Source: Butyrivibrio sp. LB2008
Lineage (GTDB): Bacteria > Bacillota > Clostridia > Lachnospirales > Lachnospiraceae
Direction: 5' to 3'
Length of the DNA: 64,000 nt
Assembly: GCF_000621565.1 (NCBI RefSeq)
Contig: NZ_JHXZ01000009.1
Coordinates: 292,075 to 356,074, forward strand
The notes beneath the pieces were generated by a model. It made no database searches, was not told the origin of the DNA, and saw nothing but the letters and a program-made list of their open reading frames with translations. Both the position numbers and the translations under genes were made by a program. This document shows positions 39,675-49,135 of this stretch, piece by piece; positions within the stretch are counted from its first letter, which is position 1, and each line of letters starts with the position of its first letter.

Positions 39675-40395
39675 TTAAATAAAACCTCTTTTGTATATCA
39701 TCTGTTATAAATGGCTCTATATAAGGCTTTCCGTCGTTTTCGACATATTTATAAATATCAAGTCTGTGAATAGCCATTGCATGTGGCGCAAGCTCTTCTT
39801 TCATATGATCAAAAAATCCTTGAAGCAAAAGTGCGGGTTTAAGAGTGGCGCTACTGCTCATGCTGAGTAAAAGCTCGATGTATCCCTGCTCTTTGTCAAA
39901 AGAAAAATCGAATATCATAGGCTTCATATCGATTTCTTTTTCGCCCTTCTTTGTCTTTTTCATGGCAGGAAGCTTATCCAGCGCAAGGTATTCTTTGAAT
40001 TTTTCAATCCAGTCATATGAGGGCTTAAATTTCTCTCTGAAAGAGATCCTGTATTTGGCAGCGTGACAAGCAGTCATGGCCTTCTCATCGCCTTCTGAAA
40101 GTTCTCTTATTGCAAGAATCTCAATGCCCTCATTCATGACAGAATTTAATCTGTTCATGATGTCTTCTGCGCTTACCATGGAATTAACGGAAATATCCAT
40201 GTATTCTCCGTCACTTGTAGCTCCTACGCTCAAAGGCTGGGCAAAAGATATGACCTGATGCGGGCTGAAGCCTTCAGAATACTTGATATCGATCTCAGCT
40301 CTTCTGATGGCTTTCTGAAAATACCTCATAACATCGAGGTGGCCGATAAATTTGATCGGGCCGTTTTTAGAAAATTTAAGACGTAATTTATTCAT
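39667..40395 (-). CDS. TIGR03936 (DUF2344) radical-SAM-linked protein
   Basis: 242 residues. The start NKLRLKFSKNGPIKFIGHLD and YSEGFSPHQVISFAQPLSVG are family signatures. Function unknown. The protein always goes with the TIGR03960 radical-SAM enzyme encoded just upstream, with which it is fused in some species (recalled). No metal or catalytic motif of its own is visible. The gap to that gene is 6 bp and it overlaps rng by 8 bp. A role in tRNA or rRNA modification has been suggested by context only. Confidence 0.85.
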   Translation of the reverse strand: MNKLRLKFSKNGPIKFIGHLDVMRYFQKAIRRAEIDIKYSEGFSPHQVISFAQPLSVGATSDGEYMDISVNSMVSAEDIMNRLNSVMNEGIEILAIRELSEGDEKAMTACHAAKYRISFREKFKPSYDWIEKFKEYLALDKLPAMKKTKKGEKEIDMKPMIFDFSFDKEQGYIELLLSMSSSATLKPALLLQGFFDHMKEELAPHAMAIHRLDIYKYVENDGKPYIEPFITDDIQKRFYLNV

Positions 40396-40401
40396 AAAAG
40401 A

Positions 40402-42282
40402 TCAACTTTCTTTTTTGTTCTCAAAACATACTCCGACGCCGTATGATGCGGCTCCGCAGCCAAGACAGCCGTTTCTGCAGTTGCTTGACTTGTTTCCGGC
40501 AAGAGCATTTTTCCATTCGCGAAGAAGGAAGGATTTGGTAACACCGCAATTTAATATATCCCATGGGAAAATCTCGTCGTCGCTTCTTTCCCTTACGGTA
40601 TAGAACATAGGATCTACGCCGCATTCTTTAAATGTATCCATCCATACGTCGAACTTAAAGTATTCACCCCACGCATCGAAGATACAGCCTTTTTCATAGG
40701 CCTTTAAGATAACGTCGCAGAGCTTTCTGTCGCCTCTTGCAAGGACACCTTCCATCATGCTCGCATCAGCTTCGTGCCAGTTGTACTTGATATGCTTCTG
40801 GTTAAGCTGTGACATGATGCCTTTTCTGGTCTTATTTGCCTTTTCAAGGAATTCTTCCTTGGTATTCATGGGAGCCCACTGGAACGGAGTAAACGGCTTA
40901 GGTACAAAGAAAGATGTACTTGCAACGATATCAATTGTTCTTCCGTTTCTCTTTTCCTTGGGAACGGTATCAAAGTATTCCGCAGCCACTTTATTGGCAA
41001 TCTCACCGATTCCGAGGATATCTTCGTCTGTCTCTGTCGGAAGCCCTAGCATGAAATAGAGCTTAACTTTGTTCCAACCTCCAAGAAACGCCTCGTGCGA
41101 GCCTCTTAAGATATCTTCCTCTGTAAGTCCCTTATTTATAACATCTCTCATTCTCTGAGTTCCGGCCTCGGGCGCAAATGTAAGACTGCTCTTTTTTACG
41201 TCCTGAACCTTGCTCATAACATCAAGTGAGAATGCATCAATTCTAAGAGAAGGAAGTGAAATATTGACCTTTCTCTCATTGCAACTCTTTATCAGGAAAT
41301 CAATGAGCTCGGGGAGCTTGGTATAATCACTTGAACTTAATGAACTGAGTGAGATTTCCTCATACCCCGTGTTCTTTAATGACTCAATAGCAAGTTCCTT
41401 TAGGTGCTCGACATCTTTTTCCCTGAGCGGCTTGTAGAGCTGTCCCGCCTGACAGAATCTGCAACCTCTGATGCAACCTCTCATGATCTCAAGGACTACT
41501 CTGTCCTGAGTTATCTTGATATAGGGAACAACAGGTTTTGTGGGATAAAAAACATCTGATATCTCTAAACACATCTCTTTTTTGATGGTTTTTGGGATAT
41601 CATCGTATATCGGAAGCATAGATTTAATAGTTCCGTCTTCCTTATATTCGACATTATAGAACCCAGGAACGTAGATACCGGGCATCTTTGCGCAGCCGTG
41701 AAGGAAATCTTCCCTTGAAGTTCCGTCAGCCCTACACTTTTTGTAATAATCAAAGATCTCTCTGTATCTCGTCTCGCCTTCACCTATATAAAATATGTCA
41801 AAAAAGTCCGCAATAGGCTCGGGATTGTATGTGCAGGGGCCTCCGCCTATTACGATCGGATGATCCCAGGTTCTTTCTTTTGCAAGAAGCGGGATCTTTG
41901 AAAGATCGAGAATCTGCAGTATATTTGTGTAACACATCTCGTACTGCAAAGTAAATCCGAGGAAGTCAAAGTCCTTTACAGGATCTTGTGATTCCAACGC
42001 AAAAAGAGGAATGTCCTCTTTTCTGAGGACCTCATCCATGTCGAGCCACGGCGAATAAACGCGCTCACACCAGACGTCCTCAAAAGAATTGAACATTCCG
42101 TATAAAATCTGTATTCCCAGATGTGACATACCAATCTCGTAAACATCAGGAAAGCACATAGCGAATCGAATATCAACCGCTTTTTTATCCTTCGTAATGC
42201 TGTTGGCTTCGTTTCCGATGTACCTTTCAGGTTTTTCGATACTTAAAAGTATGTCATCTGACAGTGCTAAATTGTAATTCAT
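40402..42282 (-). CDS. TIGR03960 B12-binding-type radical SAM protein
   Basis: 626 residues. N-terminal B12-binding-like half (HLGIQILYGMFNS, VIGGGPCTYNPEPIADFFDI). The radical-SAM cluster motif is Cys-x3-Cys-x2-Cys in MRGCIRGCRFCQAG. The middle holds LTFAPEAGTQRMRDVIN and KLYFMLGLPTET. A C-terminal cysteine cluster, NCRNGCLGCG, suggests a second metal site. The reaction is unknown. It is encoded with the TIGR03936 protein and RNase G, the usual neighbours. Confidence 0.88.
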   Translation of the reverse strand: MNYNLALSDDILLSIEKPERYIGNEANSITKDKKAVDIRFAMCFPDVYEIGMSHLGIQILYGMFNSFEDVWCERVYSPWLDMDEVLRKEDIPLFALESQDPVKDFDFLGFTLQYEMCYTNILQILDLSKIPLLAKERTWDHPIVIGGGPCTYNPEPIADFFDIFYIGEGETRYREIFDYYKKCRADGTSREDFLHGCAKMPGIYVPGFYNVEYKEDGTIKSMLPIYDDIPKTIKKEMCLEISDVFYPTKPVVPYIKITQDRVVLEIMRGCIRGCRFCQAGQLYKPLREKDVEHLKELAIESLKNTGYEEISLSSLSSSDYTKLPELIDFLIKSCNERKVNISLPSLRIDAFSLDVMSKVQDVKKSSLTFAPEAGTQRMRDVINKGLTEEDILRGSHEAFLGGWNKVKLYFMLGLPTETDEDILGIGEIANKVAAEYFDTVPKEKRNGRTIDIVASTSFFVPKPFTPFQWAPMNTKEEFLEKANKTRKGIMSQLNQKHIKYNWHEADASMMEGVLARGDRKLCDVILKAYEKGCIFDAWGEYFKFDVWMDTFKECGVDPMFYTVRERSDDEIFPWDILNCGVTKSFLLREWKNALAGNKSSNCRNGCLGCGAASYGVGVCFENKKES

Positions 42283-42291
42283 ATTTTTCCC

Positions 42292-43578
42292 TTATCGTCT
42301 AGACAGTTCGTCGGTAATATCCTCCCAGCTGACATTTTTCTCAGCCATAAGGACCATCATATGATACAGGAAATCAGAAATTTCGTAAACTATTTCTTTT
42401 TCCTCGGGATTCTTTGAAGCAATAACAATCTCTGTTGCCTCTTCTCCGAGCTTCTTAAGAATCTTGTCTACACCCTTGTTAAACAGGTAATTTGTATAAG
42501 AACCCTCTCTGGGATTAACCTTTCTGTCTTTAATAACATCATATACGTTGTCGAGAACTTTCTGAGGATTCTTCTCGGTATAGTTCTTGCTCGCAATCTC
42601 ATTAAAGAAACAGGAATATTTTCCTGTATGACATGCTGCGCCGATCTGCTTAACCTTAGCAAGGATCGTATCATAGTCGCAATCGGTATAAAGAGATTTC
42701 ACATACTGATAATGTGAACTGGTTTCGCCCTTTATCCAGAGCTCATTGCGGCTTCTGCTGTAATATGTCATCTTGCCTGTTTTGATTGTCATGTTATATG
42801 CTTCCTCGTTCATATAAGCAAGCATAAGAACCTGATCTGTGCGGTAGTCCTGAACAATAACGGGAACCATTCCGTCGGAGTTCTTTTTGAGCTGATCCCA
42901 TGAAAAAGCAGCTTCAAGTCTGAATACGGGAATTCCCGCACTCTTGCAGGCATCCTTCCAGTCATTTATCCTTGCATAGTTCTTATTTACATAAGTTCCC
43001 GTAACACCCTGAACCTTATCTGATTTAAGGCTTTCTACAAGGCTGTTGTCATCGCTCTGTTCAACGAATAATATTACGGGCAAAAGAGAATTTGTCTTGA
43101 ATTTACTGTTATCGCCTATAAATATAAGCTCTGAAGCAAGTTCATCGACATTCTCGATATCATCTGTAATATCCTGAGGATTGCTGTAGCAGATACCGAT
43201 CTTTTCTTTGCCGAATTTGCTTGAAACCTCTTTGAGGATCTCTCTGTTGCCTTCTTTGGAATAGTTAAGGAACGCCTTCTTGCATCCGGCATAAATGAGC
43301 TTCTTGATGTCCTCCATGCGCTTAACGTTTCCAGCACCGATAACTTCAACGTCTACGGCTTTGCAGATCTTCTGAAGCATATGAAGTGAATCTTCGTGAA
43401 GTTTGTCATCTCCCTCGGGTGAAAGATCGAATACTATAATCTCATCCGCACCTGCGTCGGAATAAGCCTCAGCAAGCGCTGCGGGGGCTTCGCTAATAAC
43501 ATCTGATTTCTTAAAATCCGACCAAGCCTTATCTTCACACAGATAAATGCAGGGGATAAATTTCTTATTGTCATTCAT
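42292..43578 (-). CDS. hisIE: HisIE with fused degenerate HisF-like domain
   Basis: 428 residues in three parts. 1-225: a TIM-barrel domain like HisA/HisF ([28 protein letters not shown]), but the catalytic Asp of the PCLDV motif is Tyr12 (PCIYL) and the second catalytic Asp position is Tyr131. 235-330: HisI, phosphoribosyl-AMP cyclohydrolase, with metal residues TDCDYD (298-303) and ACHTGKYSC (315-323). 345-428: HisE, phosphoribosyl-ATP pyrophosphatase, with KLGEEATE and [10 protein letters not shown]. Steps 2 and 3 of histidine synthesis. Last gene of the his operon; hisA, hisF, hisH and hisC are not in the window. The barrel seems to be a structural or regulatory relic. Confidence 0.9.
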   Translation of the reverse strand: MNDNKKFIPCIYLCEDKAWSDFKKSDVISEAPAALAEAYSDAGADEIIVFDLSPEGDDKLHEDSLHMLQKICKAVDVEVIGAGNVKRMEDIKKLIYAGCKKAFLNYSKEGNREILKEVSSKFGKEKIGICYSNPQDITDDIENVDELASELIFIGDNSKFKTNSLLPVILFVEQSDDNSLVESLKSDKVQGVTGTYVNKNYARINDWKDACKSAGIPVFRLEAAFSWDQLKKNSDGMVPVIVQDYRTDQVLMLAYMNEEAYNMTIKTGKMTYYSRSRNELWIKGETSSHYQYVKSLYTDCDYDTILAKVKQIGAACHTGKYSCFFNEIASKNYTEKNPQKVLDNVYDVIKDRKVNPREGSYTNYLFNKGVDKILKKLGEEATEIVIASKNPEEKEIVYEISDFLYHMMVLMAEKNVSWEDITDELSRR

Positions 43579-43581
43579 AAT

Positions 43582-44172
43582 TTAAAGGGCTCCTTTTGTG
43601 CTGAGAACATCTTTGATCCTGGGATCGAAACTTGTTGCTTCGTCAAGTGACTTGGCAAAAGCCTTGAACATTGCTTCAATCTTGTGATGTTCATTATATC
43701 CGGTTATTACTCTGAGGTGAATATTCATCATTGCCGCATAAGAAACAGCATAGAAAAACTCACTTACAAGCTGTGTATCAAAATCTCCCACCATGGGAGC
43801 GTTAAACTCGGCGTCCATAACAAAATACGGTCTACCGCAGAGATCTACTGCACTCATAACAAGTGTCTCATCCATAGGAAGGATCATGCTTCCGTATCTC
43901 TTAATGCCTTTTTTGTCACCGATTGCCTTCAGGATAGCCTGTCCCAGGACAATTCCGGTATCTTCAACAGTGTGGTGTCCGTCTACATTGAGATCGCCGG
44001 TGACCTTGACTGTAAGATCGAACAGACCGTGCCTTGCGAATCCTTCAAGCATGTGGTCAAAAAAGCCGATGCCTGTTGAAATATCACTTGTTCCCGTTCC
44101 GTCTATGTTGATGGTTACGGCAATCTGAGTTTCTTTAGTATTCCGGGTAACACTTGCAATTCTGTTATCCAT
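43582..44172 (-). CDS. hisB: Imidazoleglycerol-phosphate dehydratase
   Basis: 196 residues, the monofunctional form. Manganese-binding histidine motifs GFFDHMLEGFARHG, VDGHHTVEDTGI and TGYNEHHKIEAMFKA are all present. It dehydrates IGP to imidazoleacetol phosphate. AAGGAG lies about 10 bp before the ATG. The hisD gene ends 183 bp upstream, so the operon has a gap here, while hisIE follows after only 3 bp. Confidence 0.96.
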   Translation of the reverse strand: MDNRIASVTRNTKETQIAVTINIDGTGTSDISTGIGFFDHMLEGFARHGLFDLTVKVTGDLNVDGHHTVEDTGIVLGQAILKAIGDKKGIKRYGSMILPMDETLVMSAVDLCGRPYFVMDAEFNAPMVGDFDTQLVSEFFYAVSYAAMMNIHLRVITGYNEHHKIEAMFKAFAKSLDEATSFDPRIKDVLSTKGAL

Positions 44173-44355
44173 AATTTGTGTCTCCTTATTTACCAGTACA
44201 AAATATTGTTGTTATCTGTTCGGCTTAAAAACCAAACTTGCATTTTATGGACATTTTAGAAAGTACACTTGCAATTTTAAAACAATTATATACAATTTCA
44301 AAAACGAATTATCGCTATTTGCGATATCACGCAATACGATAACAACTGGAATTTA
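44173..44355 (-). other. 183-bp gap inside the his cluster with small dyads
   Basis: AT-rich. Holds a small hairpin ATCGC/GCGAT (44311-44325) nested in TTATCG/CGATAA, and a TATAAT read leftwards at 44290-44285 without a good -35. It could carry an internal promoter for hisB-hisIE. No ORF or known RNA is recognised. Confidence 0.35.
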
Positions 44356-45645
44356 TCACTCAAATCTTACCGCTATAGAGTTTGCGTGAGCTGTAAGCCC
44401 CTCTTCCTTGGCAAAGAGCTCGATATCTTCGTGAACCTTGCTGAGCGCATCTCTTGAATAAGAAATGATGCTTGTCTTCTTCATGAAATCATCAACATTT
44501 AAAGGTGAGAAGAATCTTGCGGTTCTGTTTGTTGGAAGAATGTGATTGGGACCTGCAAAATAATCTCCGAGAGGCTCTGATGAATAAGCTCCGAGGAAAA
44601 TTGCGCCCGCATTCTTTATCTTAGTCATTACTTCGTAAGGATCTTTTGTAATGATCTCAAGGTGCTCCGATGCGATTGCATTTGCTGCATCTACAGCTGC
44701 ATCCATATCATCTGCGATAAATATATATCCGTAATTATCAAGAGATTTCTTGATGATATCCGATCTTGAAAGTTCCTTCAAAAATCCCTCAATTTCAGCG
44801 GAAACATCATTTGCAAGCTTCTCTGATGTTGTAACAAGTATTGCACTTGCAAGCTCATCGTGCTCAGCCTGTGAAAGAAGATCTGCGGCAACATATCTTG
44901 CATTAGCAGTCTCATCTGCAACAACAAGGATCTCACTTGGGCCTGCGATAGAATCGATTGAAACATGTCCGAAGCACGCTTTCTTTGCAAGAGCAACAAA
45001 GATATTTCCGGGGCCTGTGATCTTATCAACCTTAGGAATGCTCTCTGTTCCGAAAGCCATGGCAGCGATAGCCTGAGCTCCGCCTACTTTGTACACTTCC
45101 GTAACACCTGCGATATCTGCGGCAACCAAAGTTCCCGCATTTACCTTGCCGTCTTTTCCGGGAGGTGTGCACATTACAATTCTTTCAACGCCTGCAACTT
45201 TTGCAGGAACAACATTCATAAGAACGCTTGAAGGATAAGCGGCTTTTCCGCCGGGAACATAGACACCCGAGATCTCGATGGGAAGAATTCTCTGACCAAG
45301 GATGCTTCCGTCTTCTCTTGTATCAATCCAGGAATTTCTCTTCTGCTTCTCGTGGAATATACGAATGTTCTCAGCACTCTTTTTCATAACTTCCACAAAT
45401 TTGGGATCAAGCTCTTTGTAAGCGGCCTTGATCTCATCTTCTGTAACTCTGACAGTAGAAGCTGAAAGTTCACTCTTATCGAATTTAAGAGTATATTCAA
45501 AAACAGCCTTATCACCGTTCTTTCTTACGTTATCAATTATTTCATTTACTGTATTTTCATATTCTGTGTAGCTTCCGGGATTTCTGTTCAAAAGATTTCC
45601 AAGGAGTTCGCTCTGTGTTTCTTCTGTAAGCTTTAATGTACGCAT
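44356..45645 (-). CDS. hisD: Histidinol dehydrogenase
   Basis: 429 residues. NAD-dependent zinc enzyme of the last two steps of histidine synthesis. Signatures: GVYVPGGKAAYPSSVLMN, GGAQAIAAMAFGTESIPKVD, ITGPGNIFVALAKK, the catalytic SEHLEI, and GPNHILPTN. An AAGGAG within the end of hisG serves the ATG, which lies 3 bp after the hisG stop. Nothing odd seen. Confidence 0.97.
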   Translation of the reverse strand: MRTLKLTEETQSELLGNLLNRNPGSYTEYENTVNEIIDNVRKNGDKAVFEYTLKFDKSELSASTVRVTEDEIKAAYKELDPKFVEVMKKSAENIRIFHEKQKRNSWIDTREDGSILGQRILPIEISGVYVPGGKAAYPSSVLMNVVPAKVAGVERIVMCTPPGKDGKVNAGTLVAADIAGVTEVYKVGGAQAIAAMAFGTESIPKVDKITGPGNIFVALAKKACFGHVSIDSIAGPSEILVVADETANARYVAADLLSQAEHDELASAILVTTSEKLANDVSAEIEGFLKELSRSDIIKKSLDNYGYIFIADDMDAAVDAANAIASEHLEIITKDPYEVMTKIKNAGAIFLGAYSSEPLGDYFAGPNHILPTNRTARFFSPLNVDDFMKKTSIISYSRDALSKVHEDIELFAKEEGLTAHANSIAVRFE

Positions 45646-45648
45646 ATC

Positions 45649-46284
45649 TTATAAATTCTCCTTCATAGCATTGATGAGTTTTCTGATTCTCTCTGTTTCC
45701 ATCTGCATGCTAACCTGATTTACAATAACTCTTGCCGATAACGGACAAATTTCTTCCAAGACTTCAAGTCCGTTTTCTCTGAGTGTTGATCCTGTTTCAA
45801 CGATATCGACGATCACATCCGACAGATTAACAATAGGTCCAAGTTCAACCGAACCGTTTAATTTGATTATATCTACAGTCTGATGCTTTTTATTAAAAAA
45901 GTAATCTTTTGCAATGTTCGGATACTTACTTGCAACGCGGATCATCTCGCGATGCTCCAGAAGGCTCTTGGCATCATGCGGTCCGCAGACGCACATTCTG
46001 CATTTTCCAAATCCGAGGTCCAAAACCTCGTATACTCTTCTGTTTTCTTCAAGAATAGTATCTGCGCCGACAATTCCTATATCTGCGGCGCCGTACTCAA
46101 CATAAGTCGGTACATCGGGCCCTTTTGCGAGAAAGAACTTAAGTCCAAGTTCCTCATTTGTAAAAATAAGTTTTCTTGTCTTTTTATCAAGTACTTCCTC
46201 GCATTCAATCCCACATTTATTTAAAAGTTCCATTGTGTCTTTTACAAGTCTGCCTTTTCCAAGCGCAAAAGTTAAATATCTCAT
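45649..46284 (-). CDS. hisG: ATP phosphoribosyltransferase, short form
   Basis: 211 residues, the short HisG that lacks the regulatory domain and works with HisZ, encoded upstream. Signatures: LTFALGKGRLVKDTMELL, GPDVPTYVEYGAADIGIVG, KYPNIAKDYF and DVIVDIVETGSTLRENGL. First step of histidine synthesis. Start: ATG 46284 follows GGAGGAG. Five more upstream codons are open but would overlap that site. Confidence 0.96.
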   Translation of the reverse strand: MRYLTFALGKGRLVKDTMELLNKCGIECEEVLDKKTRKLIFTNEELGLKFFLAKGPDVPTYVEYGAADIGIVGADTILEENRRVYEVLDLGFGKCRMCVCGPHDAKSLLEHREMIRVASKYPNIAKDYFFNKKHQTVDIIKLNGSVELGPIVNLSDVIVDIVETGSTLRENGLEVLEEICPLSARVIVNQVSMQMETERIRKLINAMKENL

Positions 46285-46295
46285 GTCTCCTCCGA

Positions 46296-47405
46296 TCATT
46301 CAGCCTCCAAAGCAACATTTGTGCCATTTTTTCTAAGTTCTTTTGCTTTGCTGAGTGCTTCCTCAAAAGTGTTCTCGTTGTATGTGATGACTACTCGCTC
46401 AGCTTCATGCTCAACTGTGGCATTCTGTCTGTAAAGTGCAGACATGAGGTCATCAATTATAATTGAGAAACCTATCGAAGGTGCATCTGTTCCGTATTTA
46501 CCGAGAAGATTATCGTATCTTCCGCCCTTTGCAATGGCATCTCCCACGCCGTATGTATATGCAAGGAAGATCACGCCTGTGTAATAATTGAATTTACTGA
46601 GGATTCCGAGGTCAAAAGAAACATATTTCTCAACACCGTAATTTGTAAGAACCCTGTAGAGATCCTTAAGTCTCTTTATTGCATCGAGTGAACGCTTGTT
46701 GCTCACTTCGCTCTGAGCCTTATCGAGAGCTTCATCCGTTCCGATAAATTCAGCGACCTTACCGATAAGACCACGATATTTCTCGGGAACGTTTCTTTCG
46801 CTCAAGATTCCTTCAACAGCAAAAATATTCTTATCAATGATCTGCTCTCTGATCTTTTCCTCTGTATCAGCGTCGATTCCGGCCTCCTCGCAGACTCCCT
46901 TGTAATAATCCGCATCACCTATACTGATCTGGAAATTAGTAAGTCCCGTGCTCTTAAGAGCCTCGATCAAAAGAGCTATATTCTCGGCATCGGCATATAC
47001 TGAAGAATCATTCATAAGCTCAACGCCTATATTTGTGTTCTGTTTAAGCTTTCCCTGAAAACTTGATGTATTAAGGAAAGTCTTGCCGTTATAGCAAACA
47101 CGGACAGGCTTTGAATCCTCAAGCATCACCTTGGAAGCACAACGTGCGATCGCAGGTGTGAAATCAGGTCTTAAAACAAGAGTATTTCCGTCTTTATCAA
47201 AGAACTTGTAGAGTTCACGCGCATCTGATGCATTGATCTCATCTGCGAAAACATCGAAGAACTCAAATGTCGGTGTGTCAATATCGCTATATCCATAGCT
47301 TTTGATGACATTATGGATCTTATTTTCAATAATAAGTCTGTCGCTGTATTCGCTTCCATAAATATCACGTACTCCGTCCGGAGTATGTAAAAGAACTTTA
47401 TTCAT
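46296..47405 (-). CDS. hisZ: ATP phosphoribosyltransferase regulatory subunit HisZ
   Basis: 369 residues. A HisRS-like class II synthetase paralogue without the anticodon domain: HTPDGVRDIYGSEY at the start, then RPDFTAPIARCASK-like LRPDFTPAIARC, VRVCYNGKTF and GGRYDNLLGKYG. It forms the feedback-sensitive complex with short HisG. It heads the operon hisZ-hisG-hisD-hisB-hisIE. Start: ATG 47405 after GAGGT. An 11-codon longer frame has no ribosome site. A consensus-like promoter lies upstream. Confidence 0.93.
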   Translation of the reverse strand: MNKVLLHTPDGVRDIYGSEYSDRLIIENKIHNVIKSYGYSDIDTPTFEFFDVFADEINASDARELYKFFDKDGNTLVLRPDFTPAIARCASKVMLEDSKPVRVCYNGKTFLNTSSFQGKLKQNTNIGVELMNDSSVYADAENIALLIEALKSTGLTNFQISIGDADYYKGVCEEAGIDADTEEKIREQIIDKNIFAVEGILSERNVPEKYRGLIGKVAEFIGTDEALDKAQSEVSNKRSLDAIKRLKDLYRVLTNYGVEKYVSFDLGILSKFNYYTGVIFLAYTYGVGDAIAKGGRYDNLLGKYGTDAPSIGFSIIIDDLMSALYRQNATVEHEAERVVITYNENTFEEALSKAKELRKNGTNVALEAE

Positions 47406-47461
47406 AATAACCTCACTTAATCTATATATCATAAACAAAAATCTATGTGTCTGCTTTAGCG

Positions 47462-47498
47462 GTGCAAAGTAAAAAAAATTTACACTTTAGTATTGCAC
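47462..47498 (-). promoter_or_regulatory. Dyad in the his leader
   Basis: GTGCAA (47462-47467) and TTGCAC (47493-47498) with inner AAAGT/ACTTT pairing. It lies about 20 bp downstream of the his start point and could be an operator or leader hairpin. No T-box signature is seen. Confidence 0.35.
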
Positions 47499-47524
47499 AG
47501 TGTTAATTAATTACTATACTACAG

Positions 47525-47554
47525 AGTTTAACATCAATTTTATAAAGCTGTCAA
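47525..47554 (-). promoter_or_regulatory. Promoter of the his operon
   Basis: Leftwards: exact TTGACA (47554-47549), an 18-bp spacer and TAAACT (47530-47525) preceded by TGT (extended -10). It lies just after the recU stop and gives a leader of about 110 bases. Confidence 0.6.
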
Positions 47555-47563
47555 TCACTTTTA

Positions 47564-48100
47564 TTATCTGGCATCTAAGTCTTTTTGAAGTGCTTCGAGA
47601 TAGGGAATGAGAAGGCCATTTTCACCCGGAGACTTTATTACAAATTCCTCAGAAAGTTCCTCGTGTCGAAAGCTTTTCCTTCCGCCATTCTCTGCTCTTT
47701 CCCAGAATTCATACAATTTTCTGAAAGGTAGATAATAGAACTCATTTAGTCCTGTATAATAAATTAGAAAAAAAGCTATTCCATCCTGATTTTCAAAGGT
47801 TTTCATGAACTCAACCTGGTGAGGATGGATATTTTCGAGTGCGAATGTCTCGGCAGCGCACTCTTTTGCGTCAAAACAAACAGGTATTCCCTGCACTACA
47901 CCAATATAATCAACAGTACTCTTTTGTTCAAAATATGCAAGTGTAATATGTCTTGTACTCTTGTCAATCTTTATCGGTGTTATGGGAGTCGGGATTTTCT
48001 GGATAAGGGCAAGCGAAAGCTCATTGTATCTTTCATTTGTCCTGTTTATAAGTTCCTCCAAGGTAGATCCCCGGAGCCCCCTTGATTTCCATGTAGGCAT
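47564..48100 (-). CDS. recU: Holliday junction resolvase RecU
   Basis: 178 residues. Signatures: TWKSRGLRGSTLEELINRTN, STVDYIGVVQGIPVCFDAKE with the catalytic D/E-x-K core, HPHQVEFM and LPFRKLYEFW. Cuts Holliday junctions in Firmicutes together with RuvAB. Here it stands alone rather than next to a PBP1 gene, its usual partner in Bacillus. Nothing odd in the catalytic core is visible. Confidence 0.9.
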   Translation of the reverse strand: MPTWKSRGLRGSTLEELINRTNERYNELSLALIQKIPTPITPIKIDKSTRHITLAYFEQKSTVDYIGVVQGIPVCFDAKECAAETFALENIHPHQVEFMKTFENQDGIAFFLIYYTGLNEFYYLPFRKLYEFWERAENGGRKSFRHEELSEEFVIKSPGENGLLIPYLEALQKDLDAR

Positions 48101-48140
48101 ATTTTTCCCCTTCTGTGTTGATTATATGCGATATAAATCC

Positions 48141-49127
48141 CTATTGATCAAAAAAACTGTCATAAGCATCGGGAAGCTCAGTCTTAAACTCTCTTCCTTT
48201 GATATTTTCAAATCCATTTGGCATATCATCGGGAAAGCACACTCTATAGCAGAAAAGAAGCTGGTGCTTGATATTCTTGTATGTTTTTCCGCCATATTTG
48301 ACATCGCCGATAAGCGGATGTCCGATACTTGATAAATGCGCCCTTATCTGATGTGGCTTTCCTGTTATAAGCTTTACTTCAAGCATGGTAAGATCCGCAT
48401 CTTTGTTATATTTAACGGGAACAATTTCCGTCTCTATATAAGAATATCTGTCATCGTGAGGATCATCTTTTTTTATAAAGACCTTGTTCTTCTTCTCATC
48501 TTTATAAAGAAATCCCTTTAGATAAATATTCTCGGAAAGATTCCCTGAAACTATCGTCTTGTAGTACTTATCGAGATTCCTGCTCTTTAGAAGCCTGTTC
48601 ATCTCTCTTGCGCCCGGAAGTGATTTGGCGCATATCACGATTCCGCCTGTATTCCGGTCGAGTCTGTTACATATTGAAGGCTTGTAAATATCCAGATCCT
48701 TCGCTGCATCGCTTCCTGTGCTCAAAAGATAATCGATAAGCCAGTCGTTTAAACTGATATCCTTAGGCGTACTCTTCTGTGACAGAAGTCCCACCGGTTT
48801 GGAGGCAAGAAGGATATTATCATCTTCATAAACAACCTTCACATTGCCGTACTTCGAGAGGTCTATATTTTTGTCATCGTTTTTGCTATTCTTAATGACG
48901 TCAGTATTTCCTTTGAATTTCGAAAATGTTTCATCAGAAAAAAAGATCTTTATAAGATCGTTTTCTCTAAGTTTCTCTGTTCCGTCAGCTTTCTTGCCGT
49001 TCAGAGTTATATTCTTTTTACGCAGCATCTTATAGATAAATCCGCCCGATGCACCGGGAAGATATCCTTTAAGGAAGCTGTCAAGGCGCTTTCCTGCTGC
49101 ATTATTTCCGATTTTAATTTCTTTCAT
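48141..49127 (-). CDS. RluA-family (RluC-like) pseudouridine synthase
   Basis: 328 residues. N-terminal S4 domain (AAGKRLDSFLKGYLPGASGG) and a catalytic domain with ICNRLDRNTGGIVICAK holding the nucleophile Asp, and KLITGKPHQIRAHLSSIGHP. Between the two an insert rich in D/N/K (KNSKNDDKNIDLSKYG) is seen. It modifies 23S rRNA; the exact uridine cannot be told. It is followed closely (8 bp) by a small membrane protein gene and by another pseudouridine synthase, so it may be part of that operon. Confidence 0.87.
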   Translation of the reverse strand: MKEIKIGNNAAGKRLDSFLKGYLPGASGGFIYKMLRKKNITLNGKKADGTEKLRENDLIKIFFSDETFSKFKGNTDVIKNSKNDDKNIDLSKYGNVKVVYEDDNILLASKPVGLLSQKSTPKDISLNDWLIDYLLSTGSDAAKDLDIYKPSICNRLDRNTGGIVICAKSLPGAREMNRLLKSRNLDKYYKTIVSGNLSENIYLKGFLYKDEKKNKVFIKKDDPHDDRYSYIETEIVPVKYNKDADLTMLEVKLITGKPHQIRAHLSSIGHPLIGDVKYGGKTYKNIKHQLLFCYRVCFPDDMPNGFENIKGREFKTELPDAYDSFFDQ

Positions 49128-49135
49128 GACTATCC

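Noticed and set aside
47406..47520. T-box leader before hisZ
   Set aside because: No TGGNACCGCG-type antiterminator motif and too short; only a small dyad is seen.
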